Assembly (NCBI GenBank): GCA_012032575.1
Contig: JAAUSP010000001.1
Span: 31,572 to 95,571 of the forward strand
Length of the DNA stretch: 64,000 bases
Direction: 5' to 3'
Source of the DNA: Anaerolineales bacterium
GTDB taxonomy: Bacteria > Chloroflexota > Anaerolineae > 4572-78 > J111
In this document: one piece after another, positions 52,722 through 62,344 of the stretch
Numbering within the stretch: position 1 is the stretch's first letter
How the letters are laid out: each line of letters opens with the position of its first letter
Position numbers and translations under genes: made by a program
The notes under the pieces: model-generated
What the model saw: only the letters and a program-made list of their open reading frames with translations
What the model was told of the DNA's origin: nothing
Database searches by the model: none

Positions 52722-55700
52722 AAGCTAAACCGAAAATATTGGTCATAGATGATGAAATAGACCTGCGCGAGTTTGTCAGCGAGACACTTGGCTCACAAGA
52801 CTATCAACTCTTTACCGTAGCTTCGGGTGAAGACGCGCTTATTCTGCTTGAAAACCACAAAGATGTTGATGTGATTCTGCTCGACATCATGATGCCCGGC
52901 TTAGATGGCTTTGAGGTGCTTGAAATTCTACGAGCCAATCCCGAAACTCAGGCCATCAAGGTTATTATGCTTACGGCCATGAACCGTGTCGAAGACAAGG
53001 TCAAAGCATTTTCAGCCGGCGCTGTAGATTTTATTGTAAAACCCTTTGAAAAGGGTGAATTAATCGCCCGGCTTGAAACCCAACTCAAGCTCAAGCAAGC
53101 CGAGCAAAAAATCCGTGACGCCGAAACACAGTATCGCACTCTGGTGGAGCAACTTCCGGCCATTACCTATATTGTAGAGTTTGGCGAAATCAACAAAACC
53201 GTTTACATTAGCCCGCAAGTTAAGACTATCTTGGGCTTTTCTCCGGCCGAGTGGCTCGCTGACCCCAGTCTCTGGGTCAAACAAATTCATCCGGATGATC
53301 GTGAGCAAGTGTTGGATGAAGTCAGGGAACGAGACAATCAAGGCAGATCTCTCTGCATGGAATACCGCATGCTGGCTAGAGATGGTCAGGTTGTCTGGTT
53401 CCGCAACCAATCGGCCTTAATTGGAGTCGAAACAGGTCAGGCTCGCCGTTCACTTGGGGTCATGTATGATATTACTGTAAGAAGACAGGCTGAAGAAGCG
53501 TTACAGGAGAGCGAAGAACGTTACCGGGTATTGGCTGAGAATGTAAATGACCTGGTTATCAAAATGACTCCGCAAGGAGTTTATACCTATATTTCACCTG
53601 CCTCTCGTTTTGTTTTAGGTTATGAACCTGAAGAAATGATGGGGCGCTCCCTTTTTGATTTTGTGCACCCAGAGGATTTGGCCGATATTCAGGCCATGAA
53701 TCCTCCATTGTTGGACCCGGCCAGCGCTTCCATCTATACCTTGCGCTTTCGGCGGCAGAATGATGAATACATCTGGCTTGAGTCGAGTGTGCGAGGCGTC
53801 TATCACTCCGAAACGAACACGGCAGAGTTAGTTACGATTGCCCGCGACGTGACCGAGCGCAAACGGTATGAAGTTGCTTTACAAATGGCGCATGACGAGC
53901 TTGAACGCCGCGTTGAAGAACGAACCGCGAAACTTCTGGAAGCAAATGACCAATTAAAACATGAGATTCGCGAGCGAAAGCAGGCCGAACGACGTTCTCG
54001 AGATTTATTTGAAGAAGCACCAGTGATGTATGTCATTACTCGTAATCGGCAAGATAATCCCATAATTGCGGACTGCAATGAACTATTCTTAACAGTCTTA
54101 GGTTATACACGTGAGGAAGTTTTGGGGCGACCCTTGGCCAATTTCTATACCCAAGAGTCACAATCAGCACTTCAGGAAGAGGGGTATCAACAAGCCTTAG
54201 CCGGTCATTTTGTTACCCAGGAGCGTGACTTATTGACTCGAGATGGGCGAATTGTGGAAACTTTACTTCGGGTCACCCCCGAAATCAGTTTGGATGGCTA
54301 CGTTTTTGGTACAAGAGCCATGTATGTAGATATTTCCGAACGCAAGCGGATGGAAGCCGCCCTGGAACGGGAACGCGCTACTTTAGCCCGGCGGGTTGAA
54401 GAACGAACCGCCGAACTAAGTGCTGCTAATGCTGAATTAGCCAGAGCCTCGCGGCTTAAAGATGAATTTCTGGCAAGTATGAGCCATGAACTACGTACAC
54501 CCCTAAATGCGGTTCTGGGTATATCAGAAGCACTTCAAGAACAAGTATACGGCACACTCAATGAAAAACAACTTCAGGCCTTGAGCAGTATCGAAGAAAG
54601 TGGACGTCATCTCCTGGCGCTCATTAACGACATTCTTGATTTGTCCAAAATCGAAGCTGGCAAAATGCAATTGGATATCAGTTTAGTCACCCTTGAAGAT
54701 ATTTGCCAGGCCAGTTTACGTTTTATTAAACAGACAGCCCTCAAAAAACGGATCAAGGTATCTTCAACCTTCGAGGCTAATGCTCCTGAAAAAGTTCCGG
54801 CCGATGGATTAAGGTTGAAACAGATATTGGTCAATTTATTGAGCAACGCCGTTAAGTTTACACCTGAAGGAGGCTCAATCGGCCTGGAGGTAGCGGGGGA
54901 CGACGACCGCCAGGCCGTCCATTTGACCGTATGGGACACTGGAATTGGTATTTCTATCGAGAAAATGTCTCAGCTATTTAAGCCATTCGTACAATTAGAT
55001 AGTAGTCTTTCCCGGCGATATGCCGGCACTGGATTGGGGCTAGCCCTTGTGCAACGTATGGCGGAACTACACGGTGGCAGCATCTCCCTGGAAAGTGATG
55101 GCATACCTGGGCACGGAAGCCGATTCACAGTATCCCTTCCATTAAAAGCCGAACTGGAAACCCAACCTGACAAACTAGCAGGGGTCGAATCTGATATTAT
55201 CAGCTTATCTCTTATTCACCGTATTCTCTTAATTGAAGACTCCCCGGTAGTAGCTAATCAGTACGCTCGTTACTTGAAAGAGATGGGGATTGAGGTAGAC
55301 GTGTGTTTACGGGGCGAAGGGGCGGTAGCTAAAACCCTGGAAGTTAAGCCAGATATAATTATTCTGGACATTCTGCTGCCCGATATACCCGGATGGGACG
55401 TTTTGGGCCAGTTAAAAAGGGAGCCAAGTACCCACCATATCCCGGTAGTAATTGCATCGGTACTGGATGAACACGCAACTGGAGCAGCTTTAGGTGCAAC
55501 AGACTATCTGGTCAAACCGATTTCCCGCCAGCAACTACGGCAAGTCCTTAAACGAATTTCATTGGGTGAAATAACATGGAAGGACAAGACAGCAAACAAA
55601 GATGAGACTGATAGCAATGAAGCCTTAACTACCCCTGTGGTGGTTTCAAAGGAGACCACTCCGTTAATCCTGTTGGCCGAGGATAACGACGCCAATATTA

Positions 55701-56026
55701 ATACGTTATCTGACTACTTATTGAACCGAGGATACCGCATTATTGTAGCCCGAAACGGCCGTGAGGCTGTTACACGTACCAAAGAAGAAAGACCCGACCT
55801 TGTTCTGATGGATATTCAAATGCCTGAGATGAATGGCTTAGAGGCAATTCGATTTCTGCGTGCTGAAAGTAACTCAGCTATTGGCAAAGTACCCATAATT
55901 GCGCTTACGGCACTGGCTATGCCCGGCGACCGTCAACGATGTTTGACAGCAGGGGCTAATGACTATATGAGTAAGCCAGTGAGCTTAAAAAATCTGGCAG
56001 AAGCAATTGAAACTCAATTAAAATAG
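52718..56026 (+). CDS. Multi-domain hybrid kinase REC-PAS-PAS-PAS-HisKA-HATPase-REC-REC
   Basis: 1,102 aa, cytoplasmic. Receiver 1 has ILVIDDEIDLREF, LLDIMMPGLDGFEV and FIVKPFEKGEL. Three PAS domains follow, including YRTLVEQLPAITYIVEFGE and YRVLAENVNDLVIKMTPQGVYTYISPASRFVLGYEPEEM. H-box DEFLASMSHELRTPLNAVLGISEAL, HATPase (NLLSNAVKFTPEGG, DTGIGI, GTGLGLALV) and two further receivers (LLIEDSPVVANQ with LDILLPDIPGWDV; LLAEDNDANIN with MDIQMPEMNGLEA) end the protein. Three receivers suggest a phosphorelay hub. No DNA-binding output. Confidence 0.93.
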   Translation: MKAKPKILVIDDEIDLREFVSETLGSQDYQLFTVASGEDALILLENHKDVDVILLDIMMPGLDGFEVLEILRANPETQAIKVIMLTAMNRVEDKVKAFSAGAVDFIVKPFEKGELIARLETQLKLKQAEQKIRDAETQYRTLVEQLPAITYIVEFGEINKTVYISPQVKTILGFSPAEWLADPSLWVKQIHPDDREQVLDEVRERDNQGRSLCMEYRMLARDGQVVWFRNQSALIGVETGQARRSLGVMYDITVRRQAEEALQESEERYRVLAENVNDLVIKMTPQGVYTYISPASRFVLGYEPEEMMGRSLFDFVHPEDLADIQAMNPPLLDPASASIYTLRFRRQNDEYIWLESSVRGVYHSETNTAELVTIARDVTERKRYEVALQMAHDELERRVEERTAKLLEANDQLKHEIRERKQAERRSRDLFEEAPVMYVITRNRQDNPIIADCNELFLTVLGYTREEVLGRPLANFYTQESQSALQEEGYQQALAGHFVTQERDLLTRDGRIVETLLRVTPEISLDGYVFGTRAMYVDISERKRMEAALERERATLARRVEERTAELSAANAELARASRLKDEFLASMSHELRTPLNAVLGISEALQEQVYGTLNEKQLQALSSIEESGRHLLALINDILDLSKIEAGKMQLDISLVTLEDICQASLRFIKQTALKKRIKVSSTFEANAPEKVPADGLRLKQILVNLLSNAVKFTPEGGSIGLEVAGDDDRQAVHLTVWDTGIGISIEKMSQLFKPFVQLDSSLSRRYAGTGLGLALVQRMAELHGGSISLESDGIPGHGSRFTVSLPLKAELETQPDKLAGVESDIISLSLIHRILLIEDSPVVANQYARYLKEMGIEVDVCLRGEGAVAKTLEVKPDIIILDILLPDIPGWDVLGQLKREPSTHHIPVVIASVLDEHATGAALGATDYLVKPISRQQLRQVLKRISLGEITWKDKTANKDETDSNEALTTPVVVSKETTPLILLAEDNDANINTLSDYLLNRGYRIIVARNGREAVTRTKEERPDLVLMDIQMPEMNGLEAIRFLRAESNSAIGKVPIIALTALAMPGDRQRCLTAGANDYMSKPVSLKNLAEAIETQLK

Positions 56027-56113
56027 CAAATTGTAGACAGTAGACGGTAGACGCCTTTTTATGACCTTTACCACTCTTTTTCTCCTGTCTAAAAAGAAAA
56101 GAGAGGTTTCGAC

Positions 56114-57610
56114 ATGCAACCATATCCTAACACAATTCTTATAGTTGATGATGAACCAGTGGGACGGACAACGCTGGAAGGATTACTGACAAATCAGGGT
56201 TATAACCTGATTTTTGCTGACAATGGTGAAGATGCATTAAAAAAAGCAACAGACTTTACGCCAGATTTGATCCTGACTGACGTTATGATGCCAGATATGG
56301 ATGGTTTTGAAGTATGTCAACGGTTGCGGGCTGACCCCACTCTTGCTGAAGTACCAATTATCATGGTCACAGCGCTAGACGACCGAGACTCCCGTTTGCA
56401 GGGTATCGAGGCCGGCGCTGATGATTTCATCACCAAACCCTTCGATCGAGTTGAACTGCGTACACGAATCCGAACCGTTACTCGTCTCAATCGTTTCCGC
56501 CGTTTGATAACCGAACGAAATAAATTCGATTGGGTAATTGATCATGCCGAAGATGGATATTTAATTATCAAAGCCGGCGAAATACGATATGCTAATCAAA
56601 AAGCACGCCTATACCTCAATTTGCCGACGGACCCCCACCAGACAATTAATAAAACCTTCCAAGAATTAATCAAAGAACATTATCGGTCTGAACCACAAGC
56701 AGCCTGGGCTAAAAAAGCATGGTTGGAACAGTCTGACTTCCTTCAACCCTGTCCTCAATACTTAGTAAGGCCCGAAACTCCTACATCCAACGCCTTTTGG
56801 CTGCAAATAAACTCACTTCAAATTAATTCCCAAGACAATTCGAGTGGAGAGTGGGTTATTCGTCTGCGAGATGTAACGCGAGAAATGGATATACAGCGCA
56901 GCCGTTGGCAATTCCAGGCGATGGTCTCTCACAAACTGCGTACTCCTATGATTAGCATGTTGAGCGGTATGGAACTATTGGCAGCCCATGCTAAAGAATT
57001 CTCAATAGCCGAAATCACTCAACTGGCTGAACGAGCCGTTCAAAGTACACAACGGCTCCGCAGCGAGATAGATGACATTTTGCAACATACTCGTATCTCT
57101 GTCATTCCGCGGCCCGGGCTAAACGAGGAATTAAGATTAGCGCAGCTCCAGTCCCTTACCGTCGAAATTTGCCAGGATTTGAACCTAAATCATGTAACCT
57201 TCTGTATCGAACCGGATATGGAGGAAAGTAATGTTGTGACCATTTCTCAATCAGCCATCAGACTTGTCTTGAGGGAAATTCTAGAAAATGCTCAGAAATT
57301 TCATCCAACTGGAACACCTCAAGTCATAATCCATACTTCCAAATCGAGTGATAATCAAGCTATCAGTATTAAGGTAACTGATGATGGTTTAACTCTCTCA
57401 CCGGAACAATTGGCTCAAGTATGGACACCCTATTACCAAGGTGAAAAATATTTTACAGGTGAAGTCGCAGGTATGGGATTGGGGCTTTCAATGGTAGCTT
57501 CAACTATTTTGAGTTTAGGTGGCTCGTACCAAATGTATAATCGAGAGCCTGGTCCAGGAGTTACCGTAGAATTAGTTTTGCCGTTAGAAACCACTAACAG
57601 AAAAGAGTAA
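56114..57610 (+). CDS. Response regulator-histidine kinase fusion (REC-PAS-like-HisKA-HATPase)
   Basis: 498 aa. The receiver is at 1-125 (ILIVDDEPVGRTTLEGLLTNQGYNLIFADNGEDAL, LTDVMMPDMDGFEV, DDFITKPFDRVELRTRI). A PAS-like region (FDWVIDHAEDGYLIIKAGEIRYANQKARLYL) and an H-box with an altered context, MVSHKLRTPMISMLSGMELL (HK in place of HE), follow. A degenerate HATPase ends it (VLREILENAQKFHPTG, GMGLGLSMVAS). Kinase activity may be reduced because HE is replaced by HK. Its receiver resembles that of the next gene, so the two may derive from one duplication. Confidence 0.88.
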   Translation: MQPYPNTILIVDDEPVGRTTLEGLLTNQGYNLIFADNGEDALKKATDFTPDLILTDVMMPDMDGFEVCQRLRADPTLAEVPIIMVTALDDRDSRLQGIEAGADDFITKPFDRVELRTRIRTVTRLNRFRRLITERNKFDWVIDHAEDGYLIIKAGEIRYANQKARLYLNLPTDPHQTINKTFQELIKEHYRSEPQAAWAKKAWLEQSDFLQPCPQYLVRPETPTSNAFWLQINSLQINSQDNSSGEWVIRLRDVTREMDIQRSRWQFQAMVSHKLRTPMISMLSGMELLAAHAKEFSIAEITQLAERAVQSTQRLRSEIDDILQHTRISVIPRPGLNEELRLAQLQSLTVEICQDLNLNHVTFCIEPDMEESNVVTISQSAIRLVLREILENAQKFHPTGTPQVIIHTSKSSDNQAISIKVTDDGLTLSPEQLAQVWTPYYQGEKYFTGEVAGMGLGLSMVASTILSLGGSYQMYNREPGPGVTVELVLPLETTNRKE

Positions 57611-57617
57611 CCACCCT

Positions 57618-58747
57618 ATGGAAAAACTCATTGACCATCATACCCCAACCTTAACCGAGGCGCAGAATTTCACCCCCCAAGTTCTAATCGTAGATGATGA
57701 ACCCAGTGCACGCGCCACCCTAGAAGCGCTGCTTTATCCCGAAGGTTATAACCTGGCTTTTGCTGCCAATGGACAGGCCGCGCTGAATTTTATTGAAGAA
57801 CTTGAGCCTGATGTTATCCTGCTTGACGTAATGATGCCTGATGCAGATGGTTTTACCATTTGCAACCATCTTAAAGCAGAAAAACGCTGGCAGCACATTC
57901 CTATTATCTTAGTAACAGCCCTTGACTCAAAAGAAGACTTGATTAGGGGCCTCGAAGCTGGTGCAGACGAATTTTTATCAAAGCCGGTTAACGGACTGGA
58001 ATTGCGAGCACGAGTACGCTCAATGTTGCGAATCAAGAAACAATACGATAATTTAGAAGCCACAATGAATCTACGCGAAGACTTAGCCGGTATGATCGCT
58101 CATGATATGAGGAACTTACTCGGTCCTATTATTGGATTTAGTCAAATATTAGCGATAATGCCAGACCTTACTGAGACCGAAAGAATAGAATTTGCCGAAA
58201 CAATCTACAGTCAAGCGAATCGCCTGAGTACATTCATTGACGATATGCTCCTGATAGCTAAAATGGAACAAAATCGCCTTATTTTGAATTACTCCCCGGT
58301 GAATCTGAATTTACTCATATCTGAAGTCGAAAACACTCATCGTTTTGTAGCCCAATCCAAAGATATTAACTTGGCTATAGATCTACCAGCCGAATCACAT
58401 TCTGTTGCTCTTGATAAAAATCTATTTCAAAGACTGCTCGACAATCTGGTCTCGAACGCTCTCAAATTCTCACCGCCAGGGAGTACCGTCTCCCTACAAT
58501 TAGAGTACCCTTATACATTTCAAGCCTTAGAAAGGACAACTTTAGCACGAATTAAAATAATAGATGAAGGTCCCGGAATTTCACCCGAGCATCGCGAACG
58601 AATATTTGATAAATTTGAAACAGTTGCCTTGAAAAAAAGTGGCGTACCCCAGGTAGGATTAGGGTTAGCTTTTGCAAAATGGTGACCGAAGCCCATAGGG
58701 GACGTATTTTTGTACAACCCAATCAACCAATTGGGTCTATTTTGTAG
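57618..58747 (+). CDS. Response regulator-histidine kinase fusion (frameshift near the end)
   Basis: About 376 aa when restored. Receiver: VLIVDDEPSARATLEALLYPEGYNLAFAANGQAAL, LLDVMMPDADGFTI, DEFLSKPVNGLELRARV. H-box: DLAGMIAHDMRNLLGPIIGFSQIL. HATPase: LLDNLVSNALKFSPPGS, DEGPGI. The G2 box breaks at a T4 run (58670-58673); one more T gives GLGLAFCKMVTEAHRGRIFVQPNQPIGSIL and a stop at 58745-58747. Without the repair the protein loses its last ~20 residues. It starts 8 bp after the previous gene. Confidence 0.87.
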
Positions 58748-58760
58748 TGGAGCTATAACT

Positions 58761-59183
58761 ATGTCAACTTTTTCACTGTTAACGTATAATTTAAAGTCTT
58801 TATTTCTAGCTATATTGCTCTTCATATTCTTTTCCCTCTTAGCGTGTAGCTCACCCACTGATAATCTTTCATTAGAGGCACAAATGCGCGAGTATTTCTA
58901 TAGGCATCAGCCCACTACTGGTTCCCAATTTGTCGAGTGGGCTAGCAGTAACCTTACTGACTATTCTCCCCAGCAAGTCTACACAGCCCTTCATGATGAA
59001 GGTAAGTTTCAGGCTGAATTAGGGCATCCTAACGTTGTTGGTGTATTAAGTTTTGCTTCCCGCTCTTGGGCAGAGCAGTATGATCTTCAATATAACCCTG
59101 ACAAATGGCTGCAACTGCAAAAAGAAGCTAAACTGAATCTAAACGAAAAATCAAAAGAAGTTCAGCTGTGGCCAAAGGAATGA
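58761..59183 (+). CDS. Small lipoprotein of unknown function
   Basis: 140 aa from the ATG at 58761, chosen because the signal helix follows it directly. Signal: LKSLFLAILLFIFFSLLAC, with a good lipobox SLLAC and Cys near residue 29. The rest is hydrophilic and partly helical (LEAQMREYFYRHQPTTGSQFVEWASSNLTDYSPQQVYTALHDEG; SWAEQYDLQYNPDKWLQLQKEAKL). No family recognised. It is the last gene before the compositional change at about 59.2 kb. It lies 13 bp after the kinase. Confidence 0.72.
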   Translation: MSTFSLLTYNLKSLFLAILLFIFFSLLACSSPTDNLSLEAQMREYFYRHQPTTGSQFVEWASSNLTDYSPQQVYTALHDEGKFQAELGHPNVVGVLSFASRSWAEQYDLQYNPDKWLQLQKEAKLNLNEKSKEVQLWPKE

Positions 59184-59478
59184 ACTGCTAACACATTTGG
59201 GCGCAAATACGCCGCTAAATCGGCTATGACAACCCCCGCTGCGGTTATCTTCAGCTATCGCCGCCTGACAGCCATTATACCCCTTTTCTGGCGTTTGGCC
59301 GTCCCGCTCAGCGCGTCGTTCCTGGTTTGGCTGGTTCAACTTTTGTCCTAGCCCCCACTTGACCCCACCCTATTCCCCGGATACAATAAAAAATTGTAAA
59401 TTGTAAATAACCAATTATGAATTATTAATTGACTTTCATTCACAATTCACAATTCACTATTCACCATTCATAATTACT
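59184..59478. other. 295-bp gap: composition boundary and heptamer-like AT repeat
   Basis: The first ~150 bp are GC-richer than anything before and open in one frame (a possible 41-codon hydrophobic peptide at 59227, too weak to call). From about 59391 to 59475 comes a degenerate AT-rich tandem repeat (AAATTGT, AATTATG, CACAATT and CACTATT units). No promoter for clpS was recognised. Confidence 0.5.
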
Positions 59479-59799
59479 ATGCCCAACAATTGGCCCGAAG
59501 AAGAAGGGGGCCTTGCCACCGAGCAGGAACAGCGGCAGAAGGTGGACAAGCCCCGTCTGTACAAAGTATTACTGCACAACGACAACTACACCACGATGGA
59601 ATTTGTGGTGATGGTTTTAGTCGCCGTTTTTCATAAATCCGAAGCCGAAGCCGTGCGCATTATGCTGGATGTACACCACAACGGCCTCGGCATTGCGGGC
59701 GTGTACCAGCGCGACATCGCCGAAACCAAAGTTCAGCGGGTGTTGCAGTTGGCCCAGGAAGCCCAGTTTCCCTTAATGTGTACCATGGAGCCGGAATGA
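59479..59799 (+). CDS. clpS: ClpS, adaptor of the ClpAP protease
   Basis: 106 aa. [80 protein letters not shown] is the ClpS core, including the HNDxYT motif that reads N-terminal degrons, and HxxGxG...YxxdiAE.k. ClpS delivers N-end-rule substrates to ClpA. Its stop overlaps the clpA start (ATGA). Codon use is GC-rich, unlike the flagellar genes. Confidence 0.96.
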   Translation: MPNNWPEEEGGLATEQEQRQKVDKPRLYKVLLHNDNYTTMEFVVMVLVAVFHKSEAEAVRIMLDVHHNGLGIAGVYQRDIAETKVQRVLQLAQEAQFPLMCTMEPE

Positions 59800-62069
59800 G
59801 CACACCGATTATCCCCGAAACATTACATGAGAGTTTGATCAAAGCAATGGCGGAGGCCCGCCAGCGCCGCCACGAATATATTACCCTGGAACACCTGCTG
59901 CTGGCCTTGACCCAGGAAGCCAGGGCCGCCGAAATTCTGGCCGCCTGCGGCGTGGATTTGAAGCGGCTGCGCCAGGAGTTGAACGCCTATCTGGACAAAA
60001 ACCTGGAGCAACTGCCCGAAACGCTGCACCTGGAGCCTGAAGAAACCCTGGGCTTTCGGCGGGTGCTGTCGCGGGCGGTCTGGCATGCCCAATCGGCCGC
60101 GCAGCCGCAGCTTGAAAGCGGCGATGTGCTGGCCGCCCTGCTGGAAGAGCCGGACTCCCACGCCCGCTATCTGCTGGAACAGCAGGGCATCACCCGGCTC
60201 GACGTGCTGAACTACATCTCGCACGGCCTCAGCCGCGAAGACGCGGTCCCCACCGAGATGGTGGACGAAGACGAGGAAACCGGCGAGCGCGTCAAAGACC
60301 CCCTGGCCGCCTTCACCACCGACCTGGTGGAACTGGCCGCCAGCGGCAAGATAGACCCGCTGATTGGCCGCACCGCCGAACTGGAGCGAACCGTCCAGGT
60401 TTTGTGCCGCCGGCTCAAAAACAATCCGCTGCTGGTGGGCGATGCCGGGGTGGGCAAAACGGCCATGGTCTACGGCCTGGCCACCCGCATTTACGAAGGC
60501 CAGGTGCCCGACATGCTCAAAGAGGTCCACGTTTATGCCCTGGATATGGGCCTGCTGCTGGCCGGCACCAAGTTTCGCGGCCAGTTTGAGGAGCGGGTCA
60601 AAGGAGTCCTGCGGGCACTCCAGGACAAACCCCGCTCGATTCTATTTATTGACGAAATCCACACCGTCGTCGGCGCGGGGGCGACCAGCGGCGGTTCGGT
60701 GGATGCCTCCAGCCTGCTCAAGCCGGCCCTGGCCAATGGCGAACTGCGCTGCATCGGCTCGACCACCCACGAAGAGTACAAAGTGATGGAAAAAGACCGA
60801 GGGCTGGCCCGGCGCTTCCAAAAAATTGACATCACCGAGCCGTCGGTCGAGGAAACCGTCCAAATTCTGACCGGCCTCAAACCCCGCTTTGAGGAACATC
60901 ACGAGCTTAGTTACACCGACGCCGCCATCCGCGCCGCCGCTGAGCTGGCCGCCAAGCACATCAACGACCGCTTTCTGCCCGACAAAGCCATTGACGTGCT
61001 CGACGAAGCCGGGGCACGCCAGCGCATCCAACCCGCCGAGACCAAAAAGGCTGTGCTGGGCCGCGAGGAAGTCGAAGCGGTGGTGGCGGCGATGGCCCGC
61101 GTCCCCGCCGAAAGCGTCTCCGGCGACGACCGCACCCGGCTGAAACACCTGGACAGCATGCTGCGCCAATATATTTTCGGCCAGACCGACGCCATTGAAG
61201 CCATCGTCGCGGCCATCCGCCTGTCGCGGGCCGGCCTGCGCCTGCCCGACAAACCGGTTGGCTCCTTCCTCTTTTTTGGGCCGACCGGCGTCGGCAAAAC
61301 CGAACTGGCCCGCGTACTCAGCCGTTCGCTGGCAGTCGAACTGCTGCGCTACGATATGAGCGAATATTCCGAAAAGCACACCGTCAGCCGTTTGATTGGC
61401 GCACCGCCCGGCTACGTTGGTTTTGACCAGGGCGGCCTGCTGACCGATGCCGTCCGCCGCCACCCCTATTCGGTAGTGCTGCTTGATGAGATTGAAAAGG
61501 CCCATCCCGACCTGTTCAACATTTTACTCCAGGTGATGGACCACGCCACCCTGACCGACAACACCGGCCGCCGGGCCGATTTCCGCAACGTCATCCTGAT
61601 TATGACCACCAACGCCGGGGCCAGGGAATTGACCGCCCAGCCGATGGGCTTTGCCCCGTCCACCGCCGGCGACCCGGCCAAAAAGCCGCTGGAACGCCTG
61701 TTCAGCCCGGAGTTCCGCAACCGGCTCGATGCGGTGGTCCGCTTTGACACCCTGGCCACGGAAACGATCAAACAAATTGTGGATAAGCAGATCAACGAGC
61801 TGCGGGCCGCCCTACGGCCCAAGAACATCACCCTGGAACTGTCCGAAGCCGCCCGCGCCTGGCTGGCCGAACACGGCTATCACAAGGATTTTGGCGCGCG
61901 GCCTATGTCGCGCCTGATTGACGACAAGCTGCGCAAACCCCTGGCCGAAGCCATGCTCTTCGGCGACCTGGCCGACGGCGGCGGAACCGCCTGGGTGGAT
62001 GTCGCCGACAAAGAGATCAGCCTGACTTACCGCCAAGCCGGTAAGACTGAGGACCAAGCTTTGCCTTAG
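59796..62069 (+). CDS. clpA: ClpA, ATP-dependent unfoldase
   Basis: 757 aa from the ATG at 59796, which overlaps the clpS stop; the longer frame is inside clpS. An N domain ([31 protein letters not shown]) binds ClpS. AAA1 has [10 protein letters not shown] (about 215-224) and Walker [13 protein letters not shown]2 has [10 protein letters not shown] (about 500) and [23 protein letters not shown]. The ClpA-type D2 end ([23 protein letters not shown]) is present. No middle coiled coil like ClpB. It works with ClpP, not encoded here. Confidence 0.96.
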   Translation: MSTPIIPETLHESLIKAMAEARQRRHEYITLEHLLLALTQEARAAEILAACGVDLKRLRQELNAYLDKNLEQLPETLHLEPEETLGFRRVLSRAVWHAQSAAQPQLESGDVLAALLEEPDSHARYLLEQQGITRLDVLNYISHGLSREDAVPTEMVDEDEETGERVKDPLAAFTTDLVELAASGKIDPLIGRTAELERTVQVLCRRLKNNPLLVGDAGVGKTAMVYGLATRIYEGQVPDMLKEVHVYALDMGLLLAGTKFRGQFEERVKGVLRALQDKPRSILFIDEIHTVVGAGATSGGSVDASSLLKPALANGELRCIGSTTHEEYKVMEKDRGLARRFQKIDITEPSVEETVQILTGLKPRFEEHHELSYTDAAIRAAAELAAKHINDRFLPDKAIDVLDEAGARQRIQPAETKKAVLGREEVEAVVAAMARVPAESVSGDDRTRLKHLDSMLRQYIFGQTDAIEAIVAAIRLSRAGLRLPDKPVGSFLFFGPTGVGKTELARVLSRSLAVELLRYDMSEYSEKHTVSRLIGAPPGYVGFDQGGLLTDAVRRHPYSVVLLDEIEKAHPDLFNILLQVMDHATLTDNTGRRADFRNVILIMTTNAGARELTAQPMGFAPSTAGDPAKKPLERLFSPEFRNRLDAVVRFDTLATETIKQIVDKQINELRAALRPKNITLELSEAARAWLAEHGYHKDFGARPMSRLIDDKLRKPLAEAMLFGDLADGGGTAWVDVADKEISLTYRQAGKTEDQALP

Positions 62070-62095
62070 TTCGTGACGAAATCAGAGCGACTCGT

Positions 62096-62186
62096 GTCAT
62101 TCCTCCCTCCGGTCGGAATCTTCCTTGCCACAGCCTAAAATGTTATGGCGAGCAAGAGGATTTCTCGCTGGCGCTCGAAATGACAT
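62096..62186. repeat. Palindromic intergenic repeat, copy 1
   Basis: Ends TGTCATT and AATGACA are inverted. The right half (GATTTCTCGCTGGCGCTCGAAATGACAT) matches the right half of the copy at 63781-63865, which has perfect 13-bp inverted ends. The element is degenerate on its left side. It lies in the 275-bp clpA-lyase gap. Confidence 0.6.
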
Positions 62187-62289
62187 CCAAGAACAGGGCA
62201 CATCAAAAACCGGACACATCACCCACAGCAAGACGATGAGCAAATGATGCGTGACTATTTACGCATCACGCATCACGTTTCATTTTTAT

Positions 62290-62324
62290 CCAATCTCCAA
62301 TCTCCAATCTCCAATCTCCAATCT
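62290..62324. repeat. Tandem heptamer repeat (CCAATCT x5)
   Basis: Five perfect copies of CCAATCT end 20 bp before the next gene's start. An ACGCATC pair lies just upstream (about 62261-62275). The AAAGGAGCC ribosome site of the lyase follows at once. Confidence 0.85.
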
Positions 62325-62344
62325 CCAGAAAGGAGCCGTAATCA

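Noticed and set aside
59151..59349. Short open frames on both strands after the lipoprotein gene (a 41-codon hydrophobic peptide at 59227 plus; 62 codons minus)
   Set aside because: No ribosome site, no recognisable domain, and the two overlap each other; possibly the remnant of a GC-rich gene.
59823..61505. Long minus-strand open frames opposite clpA (235 and 287 codons)
   Set aside because: They are shadows caused by GC-rich codons of clpA and have low-complexity translations.
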